Source: AP-15 sp963795485 (GTDB lineage Bacteria > Pseudomonadota > Alphaproteobacteria > ATCC43930 > CGMCC-115725). From it: a DNA stretch of 64,000 nucleotides. The DNA lies in NCBI GenBank assembly GCA_963795485.1, contig CAWCIL010000036.1, positions 26,765-90,764 on the forward strand, read 5' to 3'. Positions 8,991-17,667 of the stretch are shown piece after piece (position 1 is the stretch's first letter; each line of letters opens with the position of its first letter). Made by a program: the position numbers and the translations under genes. The notes under the pieces were generated by a model. It was not told the origin of the DNA, did no database searches, and saw only the letters and a list, made by a program, of their open reading frames with translations.

Positions 8991-9567
8991 TATCGGAAGA
9001 GGACGCGGATCGAGGGCAAGGTCGTTCGCCTTATGCAGATCACTTCAGTATGCCTCAGCCTAACCGCTCCGTTAACCGGAGAGCGATGTTGCACGGGCGC
9101 TTCCTAATTGGATTAAGCCACCGCTGCAGCGAAGGTCGCAAAAGGGCATGAAGACCAGTTCCCGCGGCGCCGGCTGACCGCCCGCTCTGTGATCATAAAG
9201 CGGACCGTCGCTGCGGCGCTAAGCAATGAGCGCGACGCGCCGAGAGCAGCCAAAAACTGGAAGCGATTGAGCCACTGGATTCGCCTCGCGGCCGAATACA
9301 TCAAGTTTCTGCGTCACTCCGCGAGCGGCGTCGCATCGCGCTCGGCCTTCAAAAAGGCGATGAGGCTCGCTGCGAGATTGCTGCGGGCGAACGTCTCGGT
9401 CGAAAAGCCGAAAATGGACGCCAAATCGCTGTGTGAGCTGATCTCGGCTTTTTTCTCCGGGATTTGCATCGAGGCGAACCTGAACCCCGAGCGGAAGCGT
9501 GCGCGGCGAAAGACCAAGGATATCATGCGGATGGAGAGCTGCGTGATCAGCTGACAGAAGCAGCGGG
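8991..9567. other. Intergenic stretch with one palindromic repeat and otherwise no clear gene
   Basis: Open frames exist on both strands (for example plus 9189-9554 and minus 9314-9526), but neither shows a recognisable family or ribosome-binding site. The one structured feature is the repeat copy at about 9140-9250. Taken with the GH13 remnant to the left, the stretch looks like decayed DNA. Confidence 0.5.
9140..9250 (-). repeat. Dispersed palindrome-bearing repeat, copy A
   Basis: This ~110-bp segment matches 11930-12040 in inverted orientation. The best-conserved core, 9172-9205, matches 11977-12010 at 32 of 34 positions and contains the imperfect palindrome CCGCT-N3-TGATCA-N3-AGCGG at 9182-9203. 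Both copies can be read in one frame as GASRSL...VRF(M/L)ITERA, so they could be remnants of a duplicated gene or of a small mobile repeat. Confidence 0.7.
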
Positions 9568-9750
9568 CTAGGTCCAGGAGCCGCGATTGGAAAGCCAGGC
9601 CGCCATACGCCGCGACAAGTCCGCGACCTCTCGAGGGTCGATGCGGTCAGCGACGAGCAGCGCCTGAACGATCGGGTCCGCTAGGGCGTCGCGCACCGCG
9701 CCGGAGATCCCTTCGTCTCGCGCTACCTCGTCGCTATTGTACGGCTGCAT
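9568..9750 (-). CDS. Small hypothetical protein, 60 aa
   Basis: An acidic small protein (MQPYNSDEVARDEGISGAVR... DPIVQALLVADRIDPREVA) with a very good ribosome-binding site, TAAGGAGC eight bases before the ATG at 9750. No domain is recognised and there is no signal peptide or membrane segment. It lies in the same orientation as a frameshifted DUF1127-like gene upstream. Confidence 0.55.
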   Translation of the reverse strand: MQPYNSDEVARDEGISGAVRDALADPIVQALLVADRIDPREVADLSRRMAAWLSNRGSWT

Positions 9751-9850
9751 CGGATGCTCCTTACGCAGGGGCTGGAAACTCGCCGGCTAGCGCCTCACAC
9801 CGGCGGCGACAGGCCGACCGGACTCCTCGGTGATGCGGTAGGCGCGCGGG

Positions 9851-10113
9851 TCAAAAGGGCGGGAAGCTCAACGCATCAAGCCAGCCCTCGCGCTCCTTTT
9901 GCTCTCGCTCAAGGTCGAGCGGATCGCCATGGCGGGTCTTGATGTCGCGCGAGATCCGGGCGTCGAGCGCCGCGATTTGAAGACGGTAGCGACGGCCCTA
10001 CACCAATCGCGAACGGCCGCCAGCGCTCTTTCGACGAGACGGCTCGCGTGCCGTGGCCGATGCCAAACCCGGCGCCAACCTCCGTACAGGACTTGCGAGT
10101 GGATGGCAGCCAT
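9851..10113 (-). pseudogene. DUF1127/YjiS-like small protein, one frameshift
   Basis: From the ATG at 10113, which has AGGAG eight bases upstream, the frame reads MAAIHSQVLYGGWRRVWHR... LAAVRDWCR. Near 9990 the likely coding frame changes and continues RRYRLQIAALDARISRDIKT and KEREGWLDALSFPPF to a stop at 9851. The W-R-RRYR-L-LDAR-S-DI pattern resembles DUF1127, small basic proteins linked to RNA binding and phosphate/carbon metabolism in alphaproteobacteria. Assignment is by pattern only; the frame break could be a sequence error. Confidence 0.45.
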
Positions 10114-10218
10114 ATGAGAACTCCTAATGCAGCAGGGTTCGCGCATGTTCGTCGAAGGGTCTTACCTCATAGGTTCGCAGCGAAATCTGATACTACAAAC
10201 GAGAGTTTCTCAGCCGAA

Positions 10219-10237
10219 GCATGAGAAATTTTCATGC
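10219..10237. promoter_or_regulatory. Inverted repeat in an AT-rich intergenic region, candidate operator
   Basis: GCATGA at 10219-10224 is mirrored by TCATGC at 10232-10237, and a further ATCATGC follows at 10242-10248. It lies in the 386-bp gap between the divergent DUF1127-like gene (start 10113) and the CmcJ-like gene (start 10500), the most AT-rich part of the area. No regulator is encoded next to it, so the binding protein is unknown. The rest of the gap shows no gene. Confidence 0.3.
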
Positions 10238-10499
10238 GAAAATCATGCTCGACCTATAGTCTCAAATTGACCTGCGCGCATATGCGCCTATCTTCGGTGT
10301 GCGACCAACGCCGACCAGCGACGCATGACCTACCTCGACATCTTGCGCCAGTCGCGCAGCGCTTGGTCGCTTGAGGTCGAGATGCGGCCGTGGGTCGAGA
10401 CGTTCTGACCCTAGGCAGCATATCAAGTCGCTGATCGCTTAGTTTGGAAAACGCAAATTCCGTGGGCCACGGTGAGGCCGAGATAACCGGAGGTGTGCC

Positions 10500-11783
10500 A
10501 TGAACCAGTTCGAGATCGCCGACACCAACGTCACAGCGGACGCGCACGACGGTACGGTGGCCTATGTGCCGCCGTTGCAGCGCACGGCAGGGCAGCCGGA
10601 ACCCATCGCCGCGCATGGCGGTCTGTCCTACATGTCGTTCGACCGGGACGGCGATGCGGGAACGGCCGCGGCGCTCGATGACGCGCTGGCGGAGATCGCC
10701 TCGGGCGAGAACCAGCGCCCTACCGACATGATCGACAAGGCGCCGCCAGGGCCGATCAAGACCAAATGGGGCGCCGCGTTTCGCAGCTATGACGAGTGCC
10801 TGAACTACATCCGACAGTCGAACAGCATCAAAGCCCCGCTGGGCGGGGTGGCGCTGCCGCTGCCCTACACCGTGTACGAGCGGCCGAGCTACTCGGTGGT
10901 GCCGTCAAACGCAATCTGGCGGGACCCGGCGCGCGCCGAAACAGCGGCGATCCTGCGCACCAACGAGCGGGGTGGTGACCAACGCCGCAACCTCTATTTC
11001 CCGCAGGTGCTCCGCGATGCGCGGCGCATTGGCGAGTATTATCCGGGCCTGTCGCCCAGCAGCCCCGAATGCATGGACAAGCTCGGCCTGTCGCTGGCGC
11101 ATCTCGATTCGAAGTGCACGAACATCTACGACGCGGCCGAGGTGGAGCGCGTGTACTACCCGGAGATCGAGAAGCTGCTGCTCGAGTTCTTCCCGGATGC
11201 GACCGATGCGCTGGTCTACAACCACGACGTCTTCGACAAGGACTACAAGGGCGATCGTACCGAAGACCAGGACGGCAACAACCCCGGCGTCAACGCCAAT
11301 TACGCCAATCTCGTGCACAACGATTTGAACGACAACAGCGGTCGGGTGCGCTGCCGCGAACTGCTCACCAAGAACTTGCGGAACTTCGGGCGCCAGCAGC
11401 ACTACACCGAGGAAGAGGCCGACGCGAAGATGTCGCGACGGTTCATGTCGATCAACCTCGCCAGGCCGATCGAGACGATCGAGCAGTTCCCGTTCGTGCT
11501 CTGCGCTTGGCCGTCCTTCGCCGACCAGCCCTACATCACCAATTACCGGATCTACGACGACCGCGTCGGCGAGACTACCCGCTTTACCTATCGTCCCGAC
11601 CACGAATGGTACTGGTTCCCCCGGCAGAAACCCACCGAGGTCTCGATGCTCAAATGCTATGACTCGGTAACCGACGGTTCCGTTTCGCGCTGGTCGTTCC
11701 ACACGGCCTGTATCGACCCGAACGTGCCCCTCAACGCGCCGTGCCGGAAGAACGTCGTGGTCCGATCGTACGTCTTCTTCTAG
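10500..11783 (+). CDS. CmcJ/NvfI-family (GA4-desaturase-like) oxidoreductase, 427 aa
   Basis: An intact gene with GGAGG eight bases before its ATG. The C-terminal half carries this family's marks: LVHNDLNDNSGRVRCRE (iron-ligand region, H-x-D), the segment FMSINLARPIETIEQFPFVLC, and HEWYWFPRQKPTEVSMLKCYDS followed by WSFHTACIDPN, with the second His. Members include the cephamycin 7-methoxylase partner CmcJ and fungal NvfI/AsaB, mostly Fe(II)/2-oxoglutarate-type enzymes of secondary metabolism. The ~85 N-terminal residues are variable. No biosynthetic cluster surrounds it, so the substrate is unknown. Confidence 0.75.
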   Translation: MNQFEIADTNVTADAHDGTVAYVPPLQRTAGQPEPIAAHGGLSYMSFDRDGDAGTAAALDDALAEIASGENQRPTDMIDKAPPGPIKTKWGAAFRSYDECLNYIRQSNSIKAPLGGVALPLPYTVYERPSYSVVPSNAIWRDPARAETAAILRTNERGGDQRRNLYFPQVLRDARRIGEYYPGLSPSSPECMDKLGLSLAHLDSKCTNIYDAAEVERVYYPEIEKLLLEFFPDATDALVYNHDVFDKDYKGDRTEDQDGNNPGVNANYANLVHNDLNDNSGRVRCRELLTKNLRNFGRQQHYTEEEADAKMSRRFMSINLARPIETIEQFPFVLCAWPSFADQPYITNYRIYDDRVGETTRFTYRPDHEWYWFPRQKPTEVSMLKCYDSVTDGSVSRWSFHTACIDPNVPLNAPCRKNVVVRSYVFF

Positions 11784-11929
11784 GAGACCGGAAGAAGCAG
11801 CGAGCAGAGAAAGTCGACATCGCCGTCGTGAGAAGTAACGACCGATGACGGCGACGGGCTTTGGTGAAGCTCACCTGGATGGCCTGCTCATGGTTTGACG
11901 GATCGTGAGCAGCCGACCTCAGGATCCGA

Positions 11930-12040
11930 TGACGGCCATGGGCGCATCTCGCTCATTGTCTCGGGTAGTAGCAATGGTCCGCTTTCTGATCACAGAGCGG
12001 GCGCTCAGCCTTGGCGGGCGGCGCTGGACTTCTTGCCCCT
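11930..12040 (+). repeat. Dispersed palindrome-bearing repeat, copy B
   Basis: Inverted copy of the segment at 9140-9250. The palindrome CCGCT-N3-TGATCA-N3-AGCGG lies at 11979-12000 inside a 34-base block with two mismatches to copy A. The two copies flank the stretch that holds the small gene, the DUF1127-like gene and the CmcJ-like gene. Apart from this repeat, 11784-12153 shows no gene. Confidence 0.7.
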
Positions 12041-12153
12041 TAGGCCATTCTCGAGATCGAGCCGAGAACGGTGCCCGACCTGGAGCCCTGGGATACCGAA
12101 AGCTTCGGCTCGGGAAGCGGCAACAGTCCAGGCGCCGAGATCGCTCTCCAACA

Positions 12154-13562
12154 TCATGGATCAATCAACGTAAAAACGCTCAATGCAGCTACTACACACG
12201 TCGCCGTGCCGGCGAGCATTGCCACATGGAACGCGATCCATAGTTGCTCACCAGTAGCCGCGAGAACGGCTCCAAGCAGTGCCGTCGCGACCAGTCCACC
12301 GGTTCGCGCCACCGCGCTGTTCAAGCCGGACGCCGATCCACTATGCCGGGGGTCAACCGAACTCAGCACCGCTGTTGTGAGCGGCGCGACGGCGCCGCTT
12401 AGTCCAAGAGCTATTACGAAAACGGCCGGCAACACCTCCGTCCAATAACGCGCGCCATCACCGATCCTCAACGCGAGCAGGAACCCGCCAGCGGTCGCCA
12501 ACGACCCGATAGCGAGCGGTAACCGTGGGCCAATCCGGCCGGCGAGACCGCCGATCACGGGCGACATCATAGAAATCACGAGCGGCAATGGCAGCAATGC
12601 GGCCCCGGCTGCCGTGCTGGAGTACCCGCCACCAGTAATCAGCACATAGGGCAGCAGCACAAAAAGCCCGCCGAGCGCACCGTAGAGGAGCAGGGTGAAA
12701 AGCGTGAGGCCTGCAAACGTCCGCGAGCCGAACAGGTGCAGTGGCATCATCGCTCGATCGCCGCGCCGCTTTTCGACCAGCAGGAAAAGCAGGATGACCG
12801 CGATCCCCATGACAACCGTGGTTAGCGTTGCTCGGCTCCATCCGCTTGGTCCCGAACCGACCGTCAGCGCCCATGTGAGCGCACCGACCCCGATGGTCGC
12901 CAGAAAACCCCCAAGGGCGTCCAGCGGCGGTTGCTCCCCACCATCGTCGGGCGCGACGTAGCGCAGGGCCAATGTGACTGCGCAGGCGGCAATCGGCAGG
13001 TTGATAAGAAAGATGGCGCGCCAGCTGGCGAGGTCGATCAGCCATCCGCCGAGAACCGGTCCAATCGCCCCGGCAGCTGCGCCTGCCGCCGCCCAGACAC
13101 CGATCGCACGTCCCTTGGCGGGGCCGAGAAACGTCTTCCCCAGAAGCGCAAGGCTGTTGGGCAACAGAATGCGGCGCCGACACCCTGGACTGCTCGACCC
13201 GTGAGCAGCGTGGCGAGATTCGGCGCCAACGCGCAACCAAGTGACGCCAACGCAAACACAGTGATACCGAATACAAGGAGTTGCCGGCGCCCAAACCGAT
13301 CGCCGGCCGTGCCGCCAAGCAACAGGAGGGCACTTAAAGGGAGGAGGTAGGCGTTGACGATCCATTGCAATGCCGCGGCGTCGGCAGTGAGGCTGCGCCC
13401 GATGGCGGCGAGCCCGACATTCACGACGGAACCGTCGATAAAGGCCTGGCTCGAGGCCAGGATGGTGGTTGCGAGAACCAGTTGCGGATGGGCAGCCGCC
13501 TTTTCCACCTCTACGGGTCGCGCGGCGGCCGCATCACAAATCGGGTGGAGGACGGTGTGCAT
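12154..13562 (-). pseudogene. MFS drug exporter, DHA2 (EmrB/QacA) family, one frameshift
   Basis: The N-terminal half (start ATG 13562: MHTVLHPICD...) contains ILASSQAFIDGSVVNVGLAA and GGTAGDRFGRRQLLVFGI, the motif-A loop of MFS proteins. Near 13170 homology moves to another frame (ILLPNSLALLG... GPVLGGWLIDLASWRAIFLI, the motif-C region), which continues through the last helices to 12154. The combined ~469 aa fits a 14-helix DHA2 proton antiporter. The single indel is the only visible damage, so this could be a functional gene with a sequence error. No regulator is adjacent. Confidence 0.75.
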
Positions 13563-13973
13563 ACATCTCTCTGCCCGCGCCGGCGGACATCCACAAGAGG
13601 CCCGACGGTGCCTTCGAACCGCCCGGAAGGTCATTGCCACTCGTCCCGCACGCTTGGATACCTGCCGGGCCGAAGCGCTTCACCCCCAGCTTCGACGCTA
13701 TGTTCCCAAAGGGTTCTAACTCAGCCGAGGTTTCCACACAGCCTCGGGTATCAACGGCCATTAAACTTGCCCCAAGCCAGTGGCTGGTCGGCCACTCAAA
13801 GCCGATCGGGATCTTTAAAGCGCACATCGGGCAAGATGAGCTTCCGGCGGACCTGTTGTCGGTTCAGCCTGACTGTCAGTTGGTGCGTTGGTCGAGGTTG
13901 ACACGCCGAATGAGCAAAGGGTGGATCGCTCGTCTTAACCACCGACCACCCGCATCAGCCAATTGGCGCGCGC
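13563..13973. other. Intergenic stretch, nothing recognised
   Basis: Both strands carry short open frames (for example minus 13534-13827), but none shows a family, a credible start signal or natural codon use. No repeat or hairpin stands out. Confidence 0.5.
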
Positions 13974-15458
13974 TCACGCGGGCTGCGCATCCTTATAGCG
14001 CTGAAGGCCATCAGCGATGGAGGTCTTGCCGACATACCTCAACTCGCGCCGCGCCGCGGCATCGTTGGTGCTGAACTCCCGCCCGATCATACGCACCATC
14101 GAGCGCGAGAGGGGCGGATCGCTTTTCCTGGACGTGATAGCCGCAAAGAACTCCATCATTCGGCCCATCGCAAAAGCAAAGCGATATGGCATGGATCGTA
14201 GCCTTTCAATCGAAAGACCTTGCAGGCCCGCGATCATCTTTATGAAATCGCGGAAGGTGATCTTTTCCTGGTCGTTGACGAAGTAGGCATGGCCGTCGAG
14301 TTTGCCGGCGTGCGCCATGGCGTTGCGCATGAAGTGCACGCGGCAGCGCTGCCAGGTGGCGCTGAGCACCTTGGCAATGGCGGCCTTCAGTCCTCGTGCG
14401 CGTCCGATACGACCAACTTGACGCCGCGCAGGCCGCGGCGGGTCAGGCTGCGCAGGAACTCGACCGAGAACGGCTCGGCCTCGCTATGGCCGATGGTGAT
14501 GCCGAGCACCTCGCGTCGGCCATCGGTGTTGACGCAGACGGCGACGATGACGGCGACCGAGACGATGTGATGGTCTCGTCGGACTTTGACGTAGGTGGCG
14601 TCAAGCCAGATGTAAGGCCAATCGCCTTCGATGGGGCGGCTCAGGAAGGCTTGCACGCGTTCGTCGATCTCGCCGCACAGGCGCGAGACCTGGCTCTTGC
14701 TGATACCCTCCATGCCGAGGGCTTTCACCAGATCATCCACTGAGCGGGTGGAGATGCAATGAATGTAGGCCTCCTGGATCACGGCGGTGAGCGCCTTCTC
14801 GGCCTGCGCCACATTCGAACGCACACAAAATCGCTTCGATGACATTGTCCACGTGACAGGTCGCGTATGGATATTCGCCGCGATTGATGAAGGCGAATTG
14901 CCCGGACCGGATGACACGCGGAAGCTCGCGGCTGAAAATATCGCCCGGTCCCCAGATGCCGGGAGGCCGAAGCGCGATCGTGCGAAAGCCCGGCTTATTG
15001 GCAGCCAGAGCGATCGCCTCACCGCGTGCCTTGCTAGCGAGGTAGGCCGAGAAGCTGTCCGGATGCGTGGGCGCGCTTTCGTCGGCATTGCGGATGGGTG
15101 AGCCGCGATCATCCATGATGATCCCGGCCGCGCTGACATAGACAAAGGTCTTTGCACCCGCCTCCTCAGCCGCTTTGAGAAGTGCTGTCGTGCCGTTGAC
15201 GTTGGTCCGAAAATAGGGCGCGCGCGGCCCTGCAAAGTGGAAATAAGCGGCTGCATGAACAACGGCATCGATTTTGGGTAGGGAAAACGGCGCGCCGCTT
15301 TCCAGATCCCCGGTGGTCGGCGTTGCCCCTAGAGTGCTCAGTTTGTCATGCGACGCGTCGGACCGCGTCAGCGCGAATACCTGATGACCTCCTTTGACGA
15401 GTTGCGGAAGCAGGCGGCCGCCGAGGAAGCCTGTTCCCCCTGTGACAAGGATTTTCAT
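13974..15458 (-). pseudogene. NAD(P)-dependent epimerase/dehydratase interrupted by an IS256 transposase fragment
   Basis: The N-terminal part from the ATG at 15458 (MKILVTGGTGFLGGRLLPQL) is an extended SDR with the TGGTGFLG nucleotide-binding motif, and runs to NVIEAILCAFECG near 14812. The C-terminal part resumes at about 14302 as DGHAYFVNDQEKITFRDFIK and ends at 13974. Between them lies ~510 bp of IS256 transposase sequence. The two epimerase parts join without obvious loss. The ATG overlaps the tetR stop (ATGA), so tetR and this gene formed an operon. Confidence 0.8.
14300..14817 (-). mobile_element. Internal fragment of an IS256-family transposase
   Basis: The segment encodes KALTAVIQEAYIHCISTRSV, SQVSRLCGEIDERVQAFLSR, WPYIWLDATYVKVR (first catalytic Asp), LVVSDAHE (second Asp) and, after a one-base slip near 14380, KVLSATWQRCRVHFMRN. 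Both the transposase N-terminus and its C-terminus with the catalytic Glu are missing, and no inverted repeats bound it. It sits inside the epimerase gene at 13974-15458 and is fused in frame to the epimerase C-terminal part. Confidence 0.8.
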
Positions 15459-16030
15459 TTTGCGCTCACTTTCATTCGGGGACTGAGGATGGTTTGCATT
15501 ATCCGTTTGCGCAGGGCGTCGATCACGGCCGGATCCGGCCGTGCCGCCTTCCGCACTTGAGCCGTGACGAAGAGCAGGGCTGCGGCGTTTGCCGAGGCCC
15601 ATGCAAGATCGGCTGCCGCCTCTACCGTCAAGGCAAGCCGGCCCTCGGCGGCGATTGCTCGAATACGCGCCGCCAAAAGAGCGGCCCCTTGCTCGGCAGC
15701 CGGGATGGTGCCGCCCTTGAGGACGCGGGTCATCATCGCGGCATAGAGCCGGGGGCGCGCCGCGGCGAAACGGACGTAATCATCCCACCCCTGACAAAGA
15801 GCCGTTTCCGGATCGGACGATGTGACGGCCGCCTTTTTGCTGTCGAGAAACTGTCTAAAGGCTTCTGCGATGGCAGCGCTTAGCAGGCCGTCAGCGTTGC
15901 CGAAGTGATGATAGAGCGTGGGGGCAGTGACGTTTGCGATCGCGCAGACCACGCGCGTCGAGAACTGCGCCTCGCCTTCTTCCTCGAGAACCTTCAGGGC
16001 TGCAGCCAGCAGGACGTCGCGCGTATCCAT
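15455..16030 (-). CDS. TetR/AcrR-family transcriptional regulator, 191 aa
   Basis: The N-terminus is a TetR DNA-binding domain (LLAAALKVLEEEGEAQFSTR, then NVTAPTLYHHFGNADGLL, the recognition helix). The rest is the helical ligand-binding domain. GGGAG precedes the ATG at 16030. Its stop overlaps the ATG of the downstream epimerase, so the two were co-transcribed. Two perfect palindromes lie immediately upstream and indicate autoregulation (see 16039-16078). The ligand is unknown. Confidence 0.85.
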   Translation of the reverse strand: MDTRDVLLAAALKVLEEEGEAQFSTRVVCAIANVTAPTLYHHFGNADGLLSAAIAEAFRQFLDSKKAAVTSSDPETALCQGWDDYVRFAAARPRLYAAMMTRVLKGGTIPAAEQGAALLAARIRAIAAEGRLALTVEAAADLAWASANAAALLFVTAQVRKAARPDPAVIDALRKRIMQTILSPRMKVSAK

Positions 16031-16038
16031 CGTCTCCC

Positions 16039-16078
16039 TATAGCGTCGCTATACAAGTATGTATATAGCGGCGCTATA
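16039..16078. promoter_or_regulatory. Pair of 15-bp palindromes upstream of tetR, likely TetR operators
   Basis: TATAGCGTCGCTATA (16039-16053) and TATAGCGGCGCTATA (16064-16078) are both perfect palindromes with a single central base, and are the same sequence except at the centre. Their centres are 25 bp apart. They are flanked by CCCTA/TAGGG, so the pair also forms one larger inverted repeat. The first begins only 9 bases before the tetR start codon. Binding by the encoded TetR protein is inferred from position and symmetry. Confidence 0.75.
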
Positions 16079-16206
16079 GGGAGGCAGCAATGTACCTGAT
16101 TTAAAATTTTCGCCAAGATAGCTCGACTATCCTGGTGAAAGGCCTCAGCAGCATCGACAACACGTTCTTCAGCTTGGTTCGCTATCGGTTCTGAGGCGAC
16201 CTCCAA

Positions 16207-16935
16207 TCAACGCCGCCCGATCGCCGGCGATACCGGACATTCGGCCGGTCGTAATCGATCGCAATCGAATGTCGAGGTTGCGCGCCGGGAGTAGACGATT
16301 ATCCGTTCGAGAGGAACTGGGGAAGCGCCGTGAGATCCGGCGCGTTCACCACCGGCGCCGGCGAGTACGGGGAGACCCTGTCGATTCGACCGATAGACTT
16401 TCATTCCGGCTCCCGCGGCGCCCGGAACGTCATGCGCCGATCCACCTACGAAAAGAATGTCCGCGGGCTCCAAGCCCAGCGCCCGGGCACCGGCGAGATA
16501 GGCGCGCGGGTCCGTTTTATTATAACCAGCGCGCTCCGCGCTCATGATGACCTCGAAAGTGCCGCCGGTCGCTGCGGCGGCGATTTCGGCCAGGCGCTGC
16601 GAGCAATTGGTGACGATCGCCAATCGACGCTGTCCCAAGAGGCGAAAGACCTCCGACGTCTCCGGCCACGGCTTGATCTCACCCCACCGCGCGATCAACT
16701 CGTCGGCACGCGCCGGCGCGAGATCGACCTCGATCGCGGCGCGACGGACCATCTCCTCATAGGGCTGATAGACGCCTGCCGTTGTGACAATGCGCAGTGA
16801 CGTGGTGCGCAAGAGTTGACCCAGCTCATCACTGCCAGCTAGCTTCGCCCAAAGGGTCCAAGAATCCACTAGCGCGGTCAGCAAGTCGAAGGTAATTGCG
16901 CTGAATTTCGGAGCGGAGAAGGAGGCGCTCTTCAT
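16207..16935 (-). CDS. HAD-superfamily hydrolase, haloacid-dehalogenase-like, 242 aa
   Basis: Motif I is ITFDLLTALVDSW, with the nucleophile Asp, Leu at the position of the usual second Asp, and Thr; motif II is IVTNCSQRL; the Lys is in GYNKTDPRAY; the acidic motif is LFVGGSAHDV. This matches the type-II dehalogenase/phosphatase branch more than classical DxD phosphatases. The last ~45 residues (after NRQGLPVL) look less conserved and may be an extension or read-through. Substrate unknown. The upstream neighbour on the same strand is azoreductase. Confidence 0.7.
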   Translation of the reverse strand: MKSASFSAPKFSAITFDLLTALVDSWTLWAKLAGSDELGQLLRTTSLRIVTTAGVYQPYEEMVRRAAIEVDLAPARADELIARWGEIKPWPETSEVFRLLGQRRLAIVTNCSQRLAEIAAAATGGTFEVIMSAERAGYNKTDPRAYLAGARALGLEPADILFVGGSAHDVPGAAGAGMKVYRSNRQGLPVLAGAGGERAGSHGASPVPLERIIVYSRRATSTFDCDRLRPAECPVSPAIGRR

Positions 16936-16983
16936 CGGAACAACACCCTATCAGGGCTTGGTCGGCCGGGTAGGAAGTACACC

Positions 16984-17610
16984 TCAAGCCGCTTGCTCTA
17001 CGCGCCCGCCGAGGGCCTGCTCTATCATGCTCTTTGCACGGGCGAGCCCGTTCGCCCGGCTCTCAGGTCCCATGTCGAGGCCCTCGGCGTGGATGAATTG
17101 AACGTCGGAAATGCCGATGAACCCGAGTAGCGTCTTCAGATGCGGCTCCTGGTGATTGAAGGCCGCCGCGAACCCCGTCGTATAGACGCCACCGCGGGTC
17201 TCGACGACGATGGCGCGCTTACCCTTCAGGAGGCCTTCCGGGCCCTTGTCGCTGTAGCTGAAGGTCTTCCCCGCGCGAATGATCGTGTCAAACCAGACCT
17301 TGAGCTGGCTCGCGATGCCGAAATTGTGCATCGGCGAGCCGATCACGATCAGGTCGGCGCGTTGCAGTTCCTCAATCATACGGTCGGAACGGGCGCTCAC
17401 CTCGCGCTGTTCGGCGGTCGCGAACTCGGCCCGACGCAAAGCCCCAATCGCATCCGACGAAAGATGCGGCAGCGGTCGGTCGCCGAGATCGTAGCGGACG
17501 ATCTCAAGGTCCGGCTCGACCGCTTTCAACCGATCGATGATCTGTCGGGTCAGATCGCGAGACACGGAGTTGGTGCCGCGCGGGCTGGAGTTGATATGTA
17601 GAACAATCAT
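16984..17610 (-). CDS. azoR: FMN-dependent NADH:quinone oxidoreductase/azoreductase (AzoR-like)
   Basis: A complete flavodoxin-like protein of 208 aa. LHINSSPRGTNSVSR binds the FMN phosphate, IGSPMHNFGIASQLKVWFD is the family's central motif, and VETRGGVYT the isoalloxazine-side loop. AzoR enzymes carry out two-electron reduction of quinones and azo compounds. It lies 57 bp downstream of the VOC dioxygenase-like gene on the same strand, so the pair is likely one transcript controlled by the divergent LysR gene. A role in quinone handling during aromatic breakdown is an inference. Confidence 0.88.
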   Translation of the reverse strand: MIVLHINSSPRGTNSVSRDLTRQIIDRLKAVEPDLEIVRYDLGDRPLPHLSSDAIGALRRAEFATAEQREVSARSDRMIEELQRADLIVIGSPMHNFGIASQLKVWFDTIIRAGKTFSYSDKGPEGLLKGKRAIVVETRGGVYTTGFAAAFNHQEPHLKTLLGFIGISDVQFIHAEGLDMGPESRANGLARAKSMIEQALGGRVEQAA

Positions 17611-17667
17611 CGCAGAACCTCACGGGTAAGGGCGCTCCACGCCCGCTAAGATGAAAGGAAACAGGGG

